A stretch of DNA of 16,029 bases, taken from the NCBI RefSeq assembly GCF_045635475.1, contig NZ_JBJGXI010000075.1, forward strand, positions 1-16,029, written 5' to 3'. Shown in pieces: positions 1 to 8,103 of the stretch. Source of the stretch: JBJGXI01 sp045635475 (GTDB lineage Bacteria > Bacillota > Bacilli > Bacillales > Amphibacillaceae). The notes below the pieces were generated by a model that saw only the letters and a list, made by a program, of their open reading frames with translations, had not been told where the DNA came from and did no database searches. The position numbers and the translations under genes were made by a program. The stretch's first letter is position 1, and each line of letters begins with the position of its first letter.

Positions 1-15
1 ATACAGGTGAAACGT

Positions 16-150
16 GGGGGCAGGTTTCTTGTATCATTACTGCTTTCACTTTAGTGATTCTTATTTGATATAACGACACGATTTTTGTTCTCAAGTATTG
101 TTATTCCGTTTAACAAGTCAATAACTCGGGGAACGAGAGACCTGCCCCCC
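16..150. repeat. GC-rich imperfect inverted repeat flanking about 100 bases
   Basis: The 17 bases at 16-32 (GGGGGCAGGTTTCTTGT) recur in reverse complement at 133-149 with two mismatches. Both arms are much richer in G and C than their surroundings. The arrangement looks like a small REP or MITE-type element; similar GGGGACAGGT-type repeats are known in Bacillales genomes, but I cannot confirm family membership. The right arm ends about 15 bases from the point where homology of the neighbouring glycosyltransferase remnant stops, so the element may mark the break. No transposase gene is visible. The left side is close to the window edge. Confidence 0.45.
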
Positions 151-159
151 GCCCCTTTG

Positions 160-350
160 TTATTCGTTTGCCGTGACATAAGGACGAAATTAGACACACC
201 AATTGATGTAATACCTACTCTCGAAGCTGGTATAAATGGAAGCAGAGAAATGTCAGATAACACGACGACATCGACCATGTTTCCAGTCAAAAATTCTTTA
301 TATGCTCCAAATCTATTATCCTAGTTGTGAATTCCAAGTACTCTCGCTCA
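160..350 (-). pseudogene. Decayed fragment of a GT28-like glycosyltransferase gene
   Basis: Read on the minus strand, this stretch encodes EYLEFT, then (after a 4-base deletion and frame change) KEFLTGNMVDVVVLSDIS, LPFIPAS and TSIGVSNF. These match residues about 83-136 of the intact glycosyltransferase encoded just to the right (KYLEFT, KDFLIGHQVDVVLSDIS, PLPFIPAS, TSIGISNF). Directly after SNF the frame jumps to MSRQ, which matches MSRR near residue 184 of the intact protein, so about 48 residues are deleted internally. The N-terminal nucleotide-binding half start, and the whole C-terminal domain, are missing. This is a remnant of a tandem paralogue, not an expressed enzyme; a short open frame (51-290) persists by chance. 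Confidence 0.8.
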
Positions 351-413
351 TGCTCGAAAGATGTTAAAAAGAGAAAATGGAACTGAAGAACTGCCTGCAT
401 ACTTTAAATCCCA

Positions 414-1490
414 CTAGCTCTCCTCCAATATCCCCCACACCTCACCAGCAATCCTTCCAACATCATTACCTACCTGCCCGACCTTCTGCTCACCCAACTC
501 TGCCTTCAACTCATTCGTAATCGTCAGCTCCAGCAACTCTCTCCACGACACTAACTTCACGTGCTGCATTTCTTCCAAGTACCCGGCCGTGTGCTTGTCC
601 TCATTCATCACATTACGGTCGAGCACAATTAGTGGTTTGCCAAAAAGTACTGCTTCACTAACGGTGCTCCAACCTGCCTTAGAAATGACGATATCGGAGG
701 CTGCTACATAATGTTGTGATTCTGTATAATCGCGTGGGATTTTATAGACGTTGTCCCGATCAATATCCATGTTGCTTGATACGAGGAACACACAGTCCTC
801 ACTATCCCATAGCTTGAGATTTTTCACTGCGTCCACATCGATTTTCATTCCTAGTCCAAAATAGACAATCGTTTTTTCCTTTTTAGGATTCACACGTTCC
901 AAAATCTGCTTTACTTCCGCTTCATCTGCCCTTCGTGACATGAATCCAAAGCCACCGTTGCACTCCCCCCACAGGTGTTCATCTGTACTTGCTAACCCGA
1001 TAAAATAATCCGTTTTTTCATAAGCGTTCTTGAAAATATCCAAGTATCCCTCTGATACTAATCCTTTATAAGCCGTATACCATGTGAAATTAGAAATCCC
1101 AATAGAAGTGACATCTAATTCCGAGGCTGGTATAAACGGAAGCGGAGAGATATCAGATAATACGACATCGACCTGATGCCCGATTAAAAAGTCCTTCTCC
1201 ACTTCCAGTCTATAATTCCAATTCCGCGTGAACTCCAGGTATTTACCTTCAATAGCTGTAACATCAGGTTCCATACTGTTTGGCTTTAACACATAGCCAA
1301 TGTCAGCTTCCACCTGTCGATAATCAACGTTCAACCCGACTAGCGACTCTTTTATAAAATCCATAGCAAACGTATGGCAAACAATCACCTTCAATTCACC
1401 GTTCACACGGAAAAGCTCTCGAATCAAAGCGATGCTTCTCGTTGCATGGCCGAAGCCGTAATCTGATATATAGTAAGCAATTGTTTTCAT
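414..1490 (-). CDS. GT-B fold glycosyltransferase, GT28/MurG-like
   Basis: Predicted cytoplasmic glycosyltransferase of 358 residues that would transfer a sugar from a nucleotide sugar to an unknown acceptor, probably in cell-surface polysaccharide or glycolipid synthesis. The N-terminus has the glycine-rich GFGHATRS motif (residues 12-19), similar to the first loop of MurG and related enzymes. The C-terminal half has the donor-binding signature ASDIVISKAGWSTVSEAVLFG (part of 264-284) followed by KPLIVL. There is no signal peptide or membrane segment. The length is normal for the family, so the gene appears intact. The ATG start is supported by AAAGGATGG about 5 bases upstream. A broken copy lies immediately downstream on the same strand, which suggests an old tandem duplication. 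Substrate and product cannot be told from the sequence. Confidence 0.8.
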   Translation of the reverse strand: MKTIAYYISDYGFGHATRSIALIRELFRVNGELKVIVCHTFAMDFIKESLVGLNVDYRQVEADIGYVLKPNSMEPDVTAIEGKYLEFTRNWNYRLEVEKDFLIGHQVDVVLSDISPLPFIPASELDVTSIGISNFTWYTAYKGLVSEGYLDIFKNAYEKTDYFIGLASTDEHLWGECNGGFGFMSRRADEAEVKQILERVNPKKEKTIVYFGLGMKIDVDAVKNLKLWDSEDCVFLVSSNMDIDRDNVYKIPRDYTESQHYVAASDIVISKAGWSTVSEAVLFGKPLIVLDRNVMNEDKHTAGYLEEMQHVKLVSWRELLELTITNELKAELGEQKVGQVGNDVGRIAGEVWGILEES

Positions 1491-2127
1491 GAAACCATCC
1501 TTTTATGAAGTAACAGTCGCTTTCGATCTTGAATTGAGCAAGAACATCCCCATGAATAAGCAAGACGATGATCCGCAGCACTTGCTTGTCTCTAGCTTAG
1601 CATTCACAACAACGAGTAGGACCGAACGCTATTTGTTAGAAGTTATCCTTGCAACGCTTTACATGTGTGCCAGCTAATTATGGCGTCAGCTATGACGGGC
1701 GTCGAACAGCTGTCATATATTTACTCGGTTCAAAAAAGAAAGGTACTGGCATTTATGTATTTCCAACACAGTCTCTAAACTACGTTGATTACACTTGGAT
1801 CCTCTACTCTCACCCTCTTTTCATAATAGCAATTTTACCTTACTTATTAAAATACTATTACTCAATGAGTATAACCAAAATGACTCTCTAGTATTGTGAC
1901 CCTCCCCCATTAATCTCGTTGCAGATCACCAGTTTTTCCGCTCCCTGTTCCTCGCTACCCATAGACTTTAAATCTAGTATATAGAAAGTGAGCTTAATTG
2001 AGGTAAACTGTTGCGTCTTATTTGTTGGAAACGGGTGATACTATTTTAACGTTTACAGACAGCCACTCAACAACCAAATATGCTATACTCTCTACCATAA
2101 AGAATCATAAAAAAAGGAGGACTTCTG
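1491..2127. other. Intergenic region between divergent glycosyltransferase genes
   Basis: This 637-base stretch separates the divergent genes. The open frames within it are short (60-80 codons), have no convincing ribosome binding sites and show no recognisable protein motif. I see no tRNA, riboswitch or strong hairpin terminator. Its only supportable content is the promoter for the rightward glycosyltransferase near its right end and the ribosome binding site of the leftward gene at its left end. It could be the scar of lost genes, but I found no piece I can assign. Confidence 0.5.
2081..2089 (+). promoter_or_regulatory. Probable extended -10 promoter element
   Basis: TGCTATACT is a TGn-extended -10 box with five of six matches to TATAAT. 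It lies 38 bases before the TTG start of the family 2 glycosyltransferase, giving a leader of about 32 bases that contains the AAAGGAGG ribosome binding site. No good -35 box sits 17 bases upstream, which is normal for extended -10 promoters. The same nine bases recur at 2893-2901. Confidence 0.45.
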
Positions 2128-2751
2128 TTGTCTTTTTCCATCATCATTCCTGCCTATAATGAAGAGAAATCGATTGCTATTGTCTTGCAACAAATTGTTG
2201 AAAATATTCGTGATGCGGAGATCATTGTAGTCGATGACTGTAGCACCGATAATACAGTCGAGATAATAAAACAGTTTGAGAGAATCAAACTAATCAAGCA
2301 TACGACTAATATGGGACCTACTGCGGCTTTGATGACTGGCTTTCAGGTTGCTAATTTTGATATCGTAGTTTCTCTTGATGCGGATGGGCAACATCCCGTT
2401 GCAGCCATACCAAAATTGGTAGAACCAATAGTGAGAAATGAAGCGGAGTTCGTACTGGGGGTTCGATCAACTTTGCCAAGACTTGGGGAGAAAATTATCG
2501 CACTAGGAGCTGGGGTGTCTGATGCAACTACTGGATTTAAGGCGTTACGCAAACAGTGTATTCCTTTTATGGAGGGGGATATTGCTTATGGTGGTATGCT
2601 CGTTACAAGAGTAAAAAATAGCAATTTGCGAGTGAAGGAAATCTCCATTGACGTGCGAGAGCGAATAGACGGGGTATCATTCCACTCTAATTTCCACATT
2701 TTCAAAATAGCTTTAAAATATTTTATTTGGTCCCTGTTTATCAGAATCTAA
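2128..2751 (+). CDS. Family 2 glycosyltransferase, DPM1-like
   Basis: Predicted GT-A glycosyltransferase of 207 residues. The fold starts with FSIIIPAYNEEKSI (3-16), followed by the nucleotide-binding VDDCSTDNT (35-43), the metal-binding DADGQHP (84-90), and GVR-LPRLGEK and DATTGFKALR (132-141), all typical of polyprenyl-phosphate sugar synthases related to DPM1. Such enzymes usually move a sugar from a nucleotide to undecaprenyl or dolichyl phosphate at the inner face of the membrane; which sugar is unknown. The C-terminus is hydrophobic (about 192-206) but there are no clear membrane helices. The TTG start is chosen because AAAGGAGG lies 7-8 bases before it and the motif begins at once. It precedes an O-antigen-ligase-like gene on the same strand with a gap of 174 bases to that gene's likely start. 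Confidence 0.8.
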   Translation: MSFSIIIPAYNEEKSIAIVLQQIVENIRDAEIIVVDDCSTDNTVEIIKQFERIKLIKHTTNMGPTAALMTGFQVANFDIVVSLDADGQHPVAAIPKLVEPIVRNEAEFVLGVRSTLPRLGEKIIALGAGVSDATTGFKALRKQCIPFMEGDIAYGGMLVTRVKNSNLRVKEISIDVRERIDGVSFHSNFHIFKIALKYFIWSLFIRI

Positions 2752-2892
2752 TATTCCGAATTTATACTCGTCTATGAAAACTGCTCACCACAAACCCTAA
2801 TTGTCCCATGAATCTATTAGTCAAATTAACTAGATTAGTGTATATTTATGGTATTATACACCTCGTCTCTAACCAAGAAACGTTACACACAC

Positions 2893-2901
2893 TGCTATAC
2901 T
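2893..2901 (+). promoter_or_regulatory. Possible second extended -10 element
   Basis: TGCTATACT is identical to the element at 2081-2089. It ends 24 bases before the preferred TTG start of the O-antigen-ligase-like gene, so transcription would begin close to the ribosome binding site, leaving a very short leader. It has no -35 box. It lies inside the longer reading frame beginning at 2848, so it is only meaningful if the TTG start is right. Confidence 0.2.
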
Positions 2902-2925
2902 AACACCGGAAAAGGGGTTTATACT

Positions 2926-4206
2926 TTGCCATCGATAAAAGCACCGATTAATTATTATGTATTGTTGATTTTTATGACTGTTTATCCTTTTTTGGTCTAC
3001 CCTTTTTGGAATATTCATTATTCTACGCTCATAAAACTAGCTTATTTAATTTTCTTCACGGTCGTTATGTGGGCGTTTTTCATGTTACGGTTTACGAAGC
3101 AAAAACAACTGCATCTGTTGTTCAAAACCCGTGGAGAGCACCTTGTCTTGCTATTTTTATTTTTGATTTGTTTAGCTACTATTTTTTCCGTTGATCCTAT
3201 GGTTTCCTTATTAGGGAGTATGGATAAATTAAATGGATTAATTGCGTGGACCTGTTATCTGTCGTTTTTCATGTTTGGTTATCATCTAATACCTAAAACA
3301 AAACAGATTCACATCATTCAGTTCTTGGTTTATGCATCTGTATTGGTGAGTATATACGGTATCATCCAACATTTCTTTCTTGAAGCTTTAGTGGAAGAAC
3401 CGGTTGAGCAAGTTTTTGTGAAAAGTTGGGCATTTTTTGATAATCCTAATCATTTTGGTACATATCTCGTTGTGATGTTACTACTGGCATTATCTTTATT
3501 TTTACTTAAAAAGAGCAATGTGCAATTGTACATATATGCTGCAATTATCTGTGTACTTTTTCTTGCATTATTATATACTGGTTCACGTAGCGGCTGGCTT
3601 AGCTTCACTCCAGGTGTAATGCTTCTTACTTTTTTTGTTGTTTGGAAACGAAGATATCTATGGAAAAGATGGCTGCTAATCCTTGCTAGTATGTTTATAC
3701 TAATGATTGTTGTCGATGTGACTGATCACAATATGATTCGCTACCAGCTTTTTAGTATTGGTAGTGATGTGAACAGTATCCTTTTGGAGGAGGATGCTGA
3801 AACAGCGGGTTCGGGACGTTGGGGGATCTGGAGCAAATCTATCAAGATTGTTAAAGAAAACTATGTATTGGGAACAGGACCTAGCACCTTTTCACTTGTA
3901 TATCCATATGAAGGTGATAGAAATGAAAGCACTCTTGATAATTCGCACAATGATTTTTTAGAAATAGCGTTTAGTATGGGAATTCCTGCTTTACTTGCCT
4001 ACATAGCCCTGCTGTATACGATTATAAGAAAAGGATTCATCACTGCACGGCGACTTGATGGAGAGCAAGAAATCTTATTATACGGCTTAATCGCCACCAT
4101 TATTAGTTATATAATCAAGACCCTTTTCAATATTAGCGTTGTTACAATTGCACCAATTCTTTGGCTGTTATTTGGATTGTGTTATGCTATATCACGGAAA
4201 AAGTAG
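2926..4206 (+). CDS. O-antigen ligase / polymerase-like membrane protein (Wzy_C type)
   Basis: Polytopic membrane protein, 426 residues from the TTG at 2926. That start has GGAAAAGGGG 9 bases upstream; the longer frame from ATG 2848 adds 26 hydrophilic residues but has no ribosome binding site. Hydrophobic helices fill residues about 8-260 and 350-425. Family landmarks are FFDNPNHFGTYLV (170-182), TGSRSGW (218-224), and an extracytoplasmic loop (about 265-350) with SGRWGIW and LDNSHNDFLEIAFSMG (337-352). Such proteins polymerise or transfer undecaprenyl-diphosphate-linked glycans, or attach glycans to other surface molecules, outside the membrane. The gene appears intact, unlike a second family member at 11953-12740. 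It likely works with the upstream glycosyltransferase, but the glycan is unknown. Confidence 0.8.
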   Translation: MPSIKAPINYYVLLIFMTVYPFLVYPFWNIHYSTLIKLAYLIFFTVVMWAFFMLRFTKQKQLHLLFKTRGEHLVLLFLFLICLATIFSVDPMVSLLGSMDKLNGLIAWTCYLSFFMFGYHLIPKTKQIHIIQFLVYASVLVSIYGIIQHFFLEALVEEPVEQVFVKSWAFFDNPNHFGTYLVVMLLLALSLFLLKKSNVQLYIYAAIICVLFLALLYTGSRSGWLSFTPGVMLLTFFVVWKRRYLWKRWLLILASMFILMIVVDVTDHNMIRYQLFSIGSDVNSILLEEDAETAGSGRWGIWSKSIKIVKENYVLGTGPSTFSLVYPYEGDRNESTLDNSHNDFLEIAFSMGIPALLAYIALLYTIIRKGFITARRLDGEQEILLYGLIATIISYIIKTLFNISVVTIAPILWLLFGLCYAISRKK

Positions 4207-4382
4207 TCACGAACCTTGTAAAACTATATTTTAAAAAAAATGATAGCAAGCGGGTAAAAATCAGATTTGACTTCCTTAGCTCCTTCGAATTAATAAAAAT
4301 AACTTGCGGGCCTGGTTAATCTTCCCTATCCAGTGTCCGCTCTACCTTAAAACCTGCGCTAGGAAATTTAATCTGGAAGACG

Positions 4383-5280
4383 CTAAGTCTCTTCAACAAT
4401 CATCTTATGAACCTTTTCCACTTCTTCCTCTGTGACGTTCATGTACCAAATGCCGTTAATCATCGTTCCTTTTCCTTGTAGTTGGTATGTAGTAAGATTC
4501 TTTCTTGTATTCTTATAATTAAACAATAAGTTTTTCATATCTTCAAAATCCATATTTGTTGCTACATTTTTGCCTAAAACATCGATTAATTCATGAATCT
4601 TTGTGACAGAACTTATATTGGCGCCTTGATTAATAATTTCTTGAATTACTTTTCGCTGCCGCTCTGTTCTACCAAGATCTCCATTAGGATCTTGCTTTCT
4701 CATCCGCACATACTCCAATGTTTCTGCACCGCTCAGATATACTTCACCAATATCGAAATTATTAAACTTAATATCATTGTTGACGGTAATGCCGCCTATC
4801 GCATCAACAACATTTGCCAATCCTTCCATATTGACTCTAACATAATAGTCCAATTGGATATCAAGTAGATTTTCGACTGTTTCAATTGACATGTCAGGAC
4901 CGCCAAAAGCATAAGCGTGGTTAATTTTGTCTTGCGTTCCTCTACCAACAATTTCGGTGCGGGTATCACGTGGAATGCTTATAAGCTGTGCTTTGTCTTC
5001 GCTAGGCTTTAAAAGCCAGCACCATTAGTGCGTCGGATCTACCTACATCCCCTTCGCGTTCATCTACGCCTAATAACAATATGTTAAGTGATTTCTTTTC
5101 TTTCATTTTCTTTTTAATGAGATCATGTTCAATTGTTTGAACAGGTTGATAGATTTTTTCATTTACTGTCTTCGCAGCATTTTGGTATATACTTATGGAA
5201 TATACACCAATAGAAAGCCCAGCAACTACGATCACAGCCATTAAAACTTGGAATACTTTATTCTTTATAAGCTTGTTCAT
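4383..5280 (-). pseudogene. LytR-CpsA-Psr (LCP) family wall-polymer ligase, split by one frameshift
   Basis: LCP enzymes attach anionic or capsular polymers from undecaprenyl diphosphate to peptidoglycan outside the membrane. The start ATG at 5280 has GGAGG 5-10 bases upstream; an earlier ATG at 5292 overlaps that site and is unlikely. Residues about 9-31 form one membrane anchor. The first half contains LNILLLGVDERE and RSDALMVLA, then ends at TAG (5002-5004). One base of frame change restores the rest: PSEDKAQLISIPRDTRTEI, KINHAYAFGG, VVDAIGGITV and YVRMRKQDPNGDLGRTERQR. All conserved Arg and Asp positions survive, so the break is recent or a sequencing error in the AAAA run at 5011-5014. 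About 300 residues when joined, a usual length for the family. The second half (4383-4892) retains an ATG but would lack the anchor and first strands. Confidence 0.85.
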
Positions 5281-5709
5281 TTTGTCCTCCATGTAACTTA
5301 CATACTATTAGCCTACGGATTTAAGTGATCTTATGATGTAAGCATTCATATCTATCCATTTCTCAATACAAAGAACATGAATTTAATTTTACCATAATAA
5401 CTGGAAATTCTCTTTGATTAATTACAACAATTGAAATGTACCTTAGCCACCATAATTTTTCCGCTTAGCAACGAAAATACCAGTGAGTGCCTTGCGATTA
5501 CCACACCCTCAGGACTGCCATCTTTACATGATTGCTAAATATAAAAAAAACCAGCTATCACTTCGGCTGCTGTGGCTTTTCTTTAAGGTGATTAATTTTT
5601 TATCATTTTTCTAAATAACACCTGTCTTCTTTTTCCTTAACCCTATAATCGATATTACTGTTTTATCATTACTTACTGACAAACTACGCAAAGTGACAGA
5701 TACAGATAG
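5281..5709. other. Intergenic region between LCP gene and the ATPase/TOPRIM cassette
   Basis: This 429-base AT-rich stretch holds the upstream region of the LCP gene and the terminator of the cassette to its right. I see no other coding frame with a ribosome binding site. No confident -35/-10 pair for the LCP gene could be chosen. Confidence 0.5.
5543..5580 (-). terminator. Terminator of the ATPase/TOPRIM cassette
   Basis: On the minus strand the sequence AGCCACAGCAGCCGAAGTG...GCTGG is followed at once by eight T residues (complement of 5543-5550). The stem is short and imperfect (CCAGC pairing with GCTGTGG, one bulged base), so its strength is uncertain, but the position about 130 bases beyond the last stop codon and the T run fit a factor-independent terminator. 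Confidence 0.5.
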
Positions 5710-6375
5710 TCATAGTTGCTTTATATTATTGTTAAACACCTCAGCTTGTGTACACAGTTGTACAACTGCACCCCATTGCCTTATTACCAAGGGTATCAAT
5801 GTATCTCTGTATTTTACTGCAGTCTTAGAGGGTTTCTTATTACTTTTCTTTTTCAATAGTTTATAAGGTTCTTCCAGTAATAAATAATCTGGTTTTGTTA
5901 TACATTCAAACTGTGATAAAGGTAACGCATGATCTGCATGGTAAGCAGCAAGTATCCATGATTCTAAGTTATCCATAGGTATAGTAAATACAACTTTATC
6001 CGGGATACGAACATTTAACAGCGATTTAATCCAATTCTCTAATTCATTTACAGTCTCCTGTGCTGGTGGACAGGTCTTGTAGCAATTAACCTCTTGTTCT
6101 CTCGCTACATCTCCATCCAATTGAATGATTAGTAAATCCAATTCCATACCATCACCAATAAATACTTCCAAGCCTCCATGTTGACCAATTGTTTTGCACC
6201 AATCTCTAACCCCATGCCATCCTGCGCCATATGAGCCAAATCCAGATGTTGCAGATAAATCGGGTTGTAAAGGAAGACATCTTACTTCATCTCCAACAAT
6301 ATGAGTTATCAGACTTTGAAGCATTTCAAAATCCCTTGGCCCTTCAGAAACTATACCAATTTGATACTTGCTCAT
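5710..6375 (-). CDS. TOPRIM-like protein (DUF4276-like), partner of an AAA ATPase
   Basis: Protein of 221 residues with no membrane segment. The order of acidic residues is that of a TOPRIM fold: Glu11 in IGIVSEGPRDFEML after the first strand, Asp87 and Asp89 in LIIQLDGDVA after a hydrophobic strand, and Glu138 in PMDNLESWILAAYHAD, a motif seen in DUF4276-like and OLD-like TOPRIM proteins. In such pairs the TOPRIM protein is usually a metal-dependent nuclease held in check or activated by its ATPase. The ATG overlaps the stop of the upstream ATPase gene by four bases (ATGA), implying translational coupling and roughly equal synthesis. A lysine-rich segment (174-185) may contact nucleic acid. 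Family assignment is by motif only; nuclease activity is inferred. Confidence 0.6.
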   Translation of the reverse strand: MSKYQIGIVSEGPRDFEMLQSLITHIVGDEVRCLPLQPDLSATSGFGSYGAGWHGVRDWCKTIGQHGGLEVFIGDGMELDLLIIQLDGDVAREQEVNCYKTCPPAQETVNELENWIKSLLNVRIPDKVVFTIPMDNLESWILAAYHADHALPLSQFECITKPDYLLLEEPYKLLKKKSNKKPSKTAVKYRDTLIPLVIRQWGAVVQLCTQAEVFNNNIKQL

Positions 6376-7586
6376 ATATTCGGAACACCACCTAACCTAC
6401 CCATTAACCATAATCTTGACAAACTATAACCTTCGTCTAAAAGCTTTTCTGTAACTTTAATCCTATTGACGACTGTATGTCCCTTCTGATTTCGTTCAAC
6501 CGCGAATAGACGTATTCGTTCATCACGAATATTTAATCCATCAAGTACTAGTGGATTATGAGTTGTTAGCAAAACTGTTTTATTATGCTCAAGAATTTTG
6601 TTAGAAAATACTTCTGTAACCTTACGTGCAAGTCTAGGATTCATAGCTTGATCAAAATTATCTATAGAAAATATAGATGGTGTTTTCTCATGCATCGCTA
6701 AGATCAATACAAATAATACATAAAGAGAACCCTCACTCGCATCGTAAGGAGTAAGTTCATTTCTACCTTCTCTCATATATCGATCAGTAAAACGAACTAC
6801 TTTTTGCCCCGTAGTTATTCCTGGGGACAGCATATCTTTTGTTGGTTTGCCTACAGATATATTATCAATCCAATCAATTAGTTCAAATAACTCATCAATA
6901 TCAAGTGAGCCGAACATTTCTTCCTCCATATTTAATAACTCTTCAAATGACTCCGCCAAACTTCCTCCAAATAGACCTAACGGTACACGTTGTGAAGAAT
7001 CCGTTTGAATACCTCTTAATGTTGCTGTGTTCGGCATGTAAATAGCATAGTCTTTCAATAGTTCATAAAACTCTTGCATTTTTATTGGCTCTGAATTAGT
7101 AGGCTCGATTCCTTGCAAGAATGATAACCATCCCTTATTACGATCAACTTTAAATTTAGGATATCCATCTAAATTTCCTGTTGAAGCCTGCGATCTACCA
7201 AATACTTTTTGTTCATTATAGGATAGCTTTTCTGCAAAATAGTCCCAAGAAGGTTTAGGATTGTCTATTGGATTACTTAGATTAACAATATAATCCCAGA
7301 GGCCAGATTTAAGATTTGCGTTAATTCCTAACTCTAATGATCGCGGAATCCTACTCATTTCTTGGAAGGATGATTTATAAAGTGCAGGTGTACCAAGTCT
7401 TACACCTCTATGCGCTAAAACCTCGTTATCCACTCTTCCGGAAACGGCTCCACTTAGAACACCTAACGCCTCTAATAATACGCTTTTTCCACTACCATTT
7501 GCTCCTATAAAAACATTTACATTTCCTAGTTCAACGGATTGTTTATAAACTGATTTAAAATGCTTTATAGATAGATTGATAGTCAT
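6372..7586 (-). CDS. AAA/ABC-type ATPase, RecF/OLD-like (AAA_21), candidate defence sensor
   Basis: Protein of 404 residues with an SMC/RecF-type ATPase core split by a long insert. Walker A is GANGSGKS (28-35). After an insert of about 245 residues come the ABC signature region SEGSLYVLFVLILA (284-297), a Walker B-like segment IFSIDNFDQAMNPRLAR (305-321) and the H-loop LLTTHNP (339-345). The residue after the Walker B aspartate is Asn310, not the usual catalytic glutamate. The C-terminus LSRLWLMGRLGGVPNI looks like a conserved tail. The ATG has GAGAGGTGA upstream. It is the first gene of a two-gene operon with the TOPRIM-like protein. ATPase-plus-TOPRIM pairs include AriA/AriB of PARIS, and OLD and Gabija GajA in fused form, so an anti-phage role is likely but unproven. 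Confidence 0.7.
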   Translation of the reverse strand: MTINLSIKHFKSVYKQSVELGNVNVFIGANGSGKSVLLEALGVLSGAVSGRVDNEVLAHRGVRLGTPALYKSSFQEMSRIPRSLELGINANLKSGLWDYIVNLSNPIDNPKPSWDYFAEKLSYNEQKVFGRSQASTGNLDGYPKFKVDRNKGWLSFLQGIEPTNSEPIKMQEFYELLKDYAIYMPNTATLRGIQTDSSQRVPLGLFGGSLAESFEELLNMEEEMFGSLDIDELFELIDWIDNISVGKPTKDMLSPGITTGQKVVRFTDRYMREGRNELTPYDASEGSLYVLFVLILAMHEKTPSIFSIDNFDQAMNPRLARKVTEVFSNKILEHNKTVLLTTHNPLVLDGLNIRDERIRLFAVERNQKGHTVVNRIKVTEKLLDEGYSLSRLWLMGRLGGVPNI

Positions 7587-7813
7587 ATCCCATTCACCTC
7601 TCTATAACACTATTAATTTTATTTTATCATTATTATTAACCATAATATAATAAAACATTCAGAAATATATATTAAATTTGACAATCTAAGAATTGTAGAC
7701 CACTCAAGAATTCTAAAACTAGTGCAGATATTGCATTCACCAAATAGTACCTTCGTTATTACGATCTAAAAATTGATATACTAGATTTGAAGAATGAAGG
7801 GGAGTTGAAAAAG

Positions 7814-7942
7814 ATGCGTAAGTGGGTTTATATAATAGTTATTGCTTTGGGCCTACAAATAGGTTCATTTCTTGCAGATATAATAGGTCCATTTAGTTCA
7901 AGTAACCATTGCGACTGCTTCTTTCCAATCTATACAACCTAA
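7814..7942 (+). CDS. Small membrane or exported peptide, 42 residues, unknown
   Basis: ATG at 7814 has AAGGGGAG 9 bases upstream, a strong site, and opens a 42-codon frame. The peptide begins MRKWVYIIVIALGLQIGSFL, a lysine-and-arginine start followed by a hydrophobic stretch (about residues 4-27), and ends with a polar tail holding a Cys-x-Cys pair (CDC). It could be a single-pass membrane peptide or a secreted peptide. A possible -10 box TATACT lies about 34 bases upstream. It is transcribed away from the ATPase cassette. I do not recognise the family. Confidence 0.45.
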   Translation: MRKWVYIIVIALGLQIGSFLADIIGPFSSSNHCDCFFPIYTT

Positions 7943-8103
7943 TTGCTGACATCTAAATCGAAGCTGCAACACTTTAAGCAATTATAAAATGGACCACCAT
8001 CGGCAGCCAAACCAACATTAATTGGAAACATTTGATCAAATCATTAGTACTCACATTTTGATAACATAGATAGTGTCTATAAAAAGAAAAGAGGTAACAA
8101 TAA

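Noticed and set aside
1649..1891. 80-codon plus-strand frame in the gap between the divergent glycosyltransferase genes
   Set aside because: No ribosome binding site, no motif, and its composition looks like chance translation of AT-rich DNA.
5002..5020. Programmed ribosomal frameshifting in the LCP gene
   Set aside because: The needed shift is +1 at AAA-GCC-TAG, with no known slippery heptamer, no internal Shine-Dalgarno-like stimulator noticed, and LCP genes are not known to use frameshifting; mutation or sequencing error is simpler.
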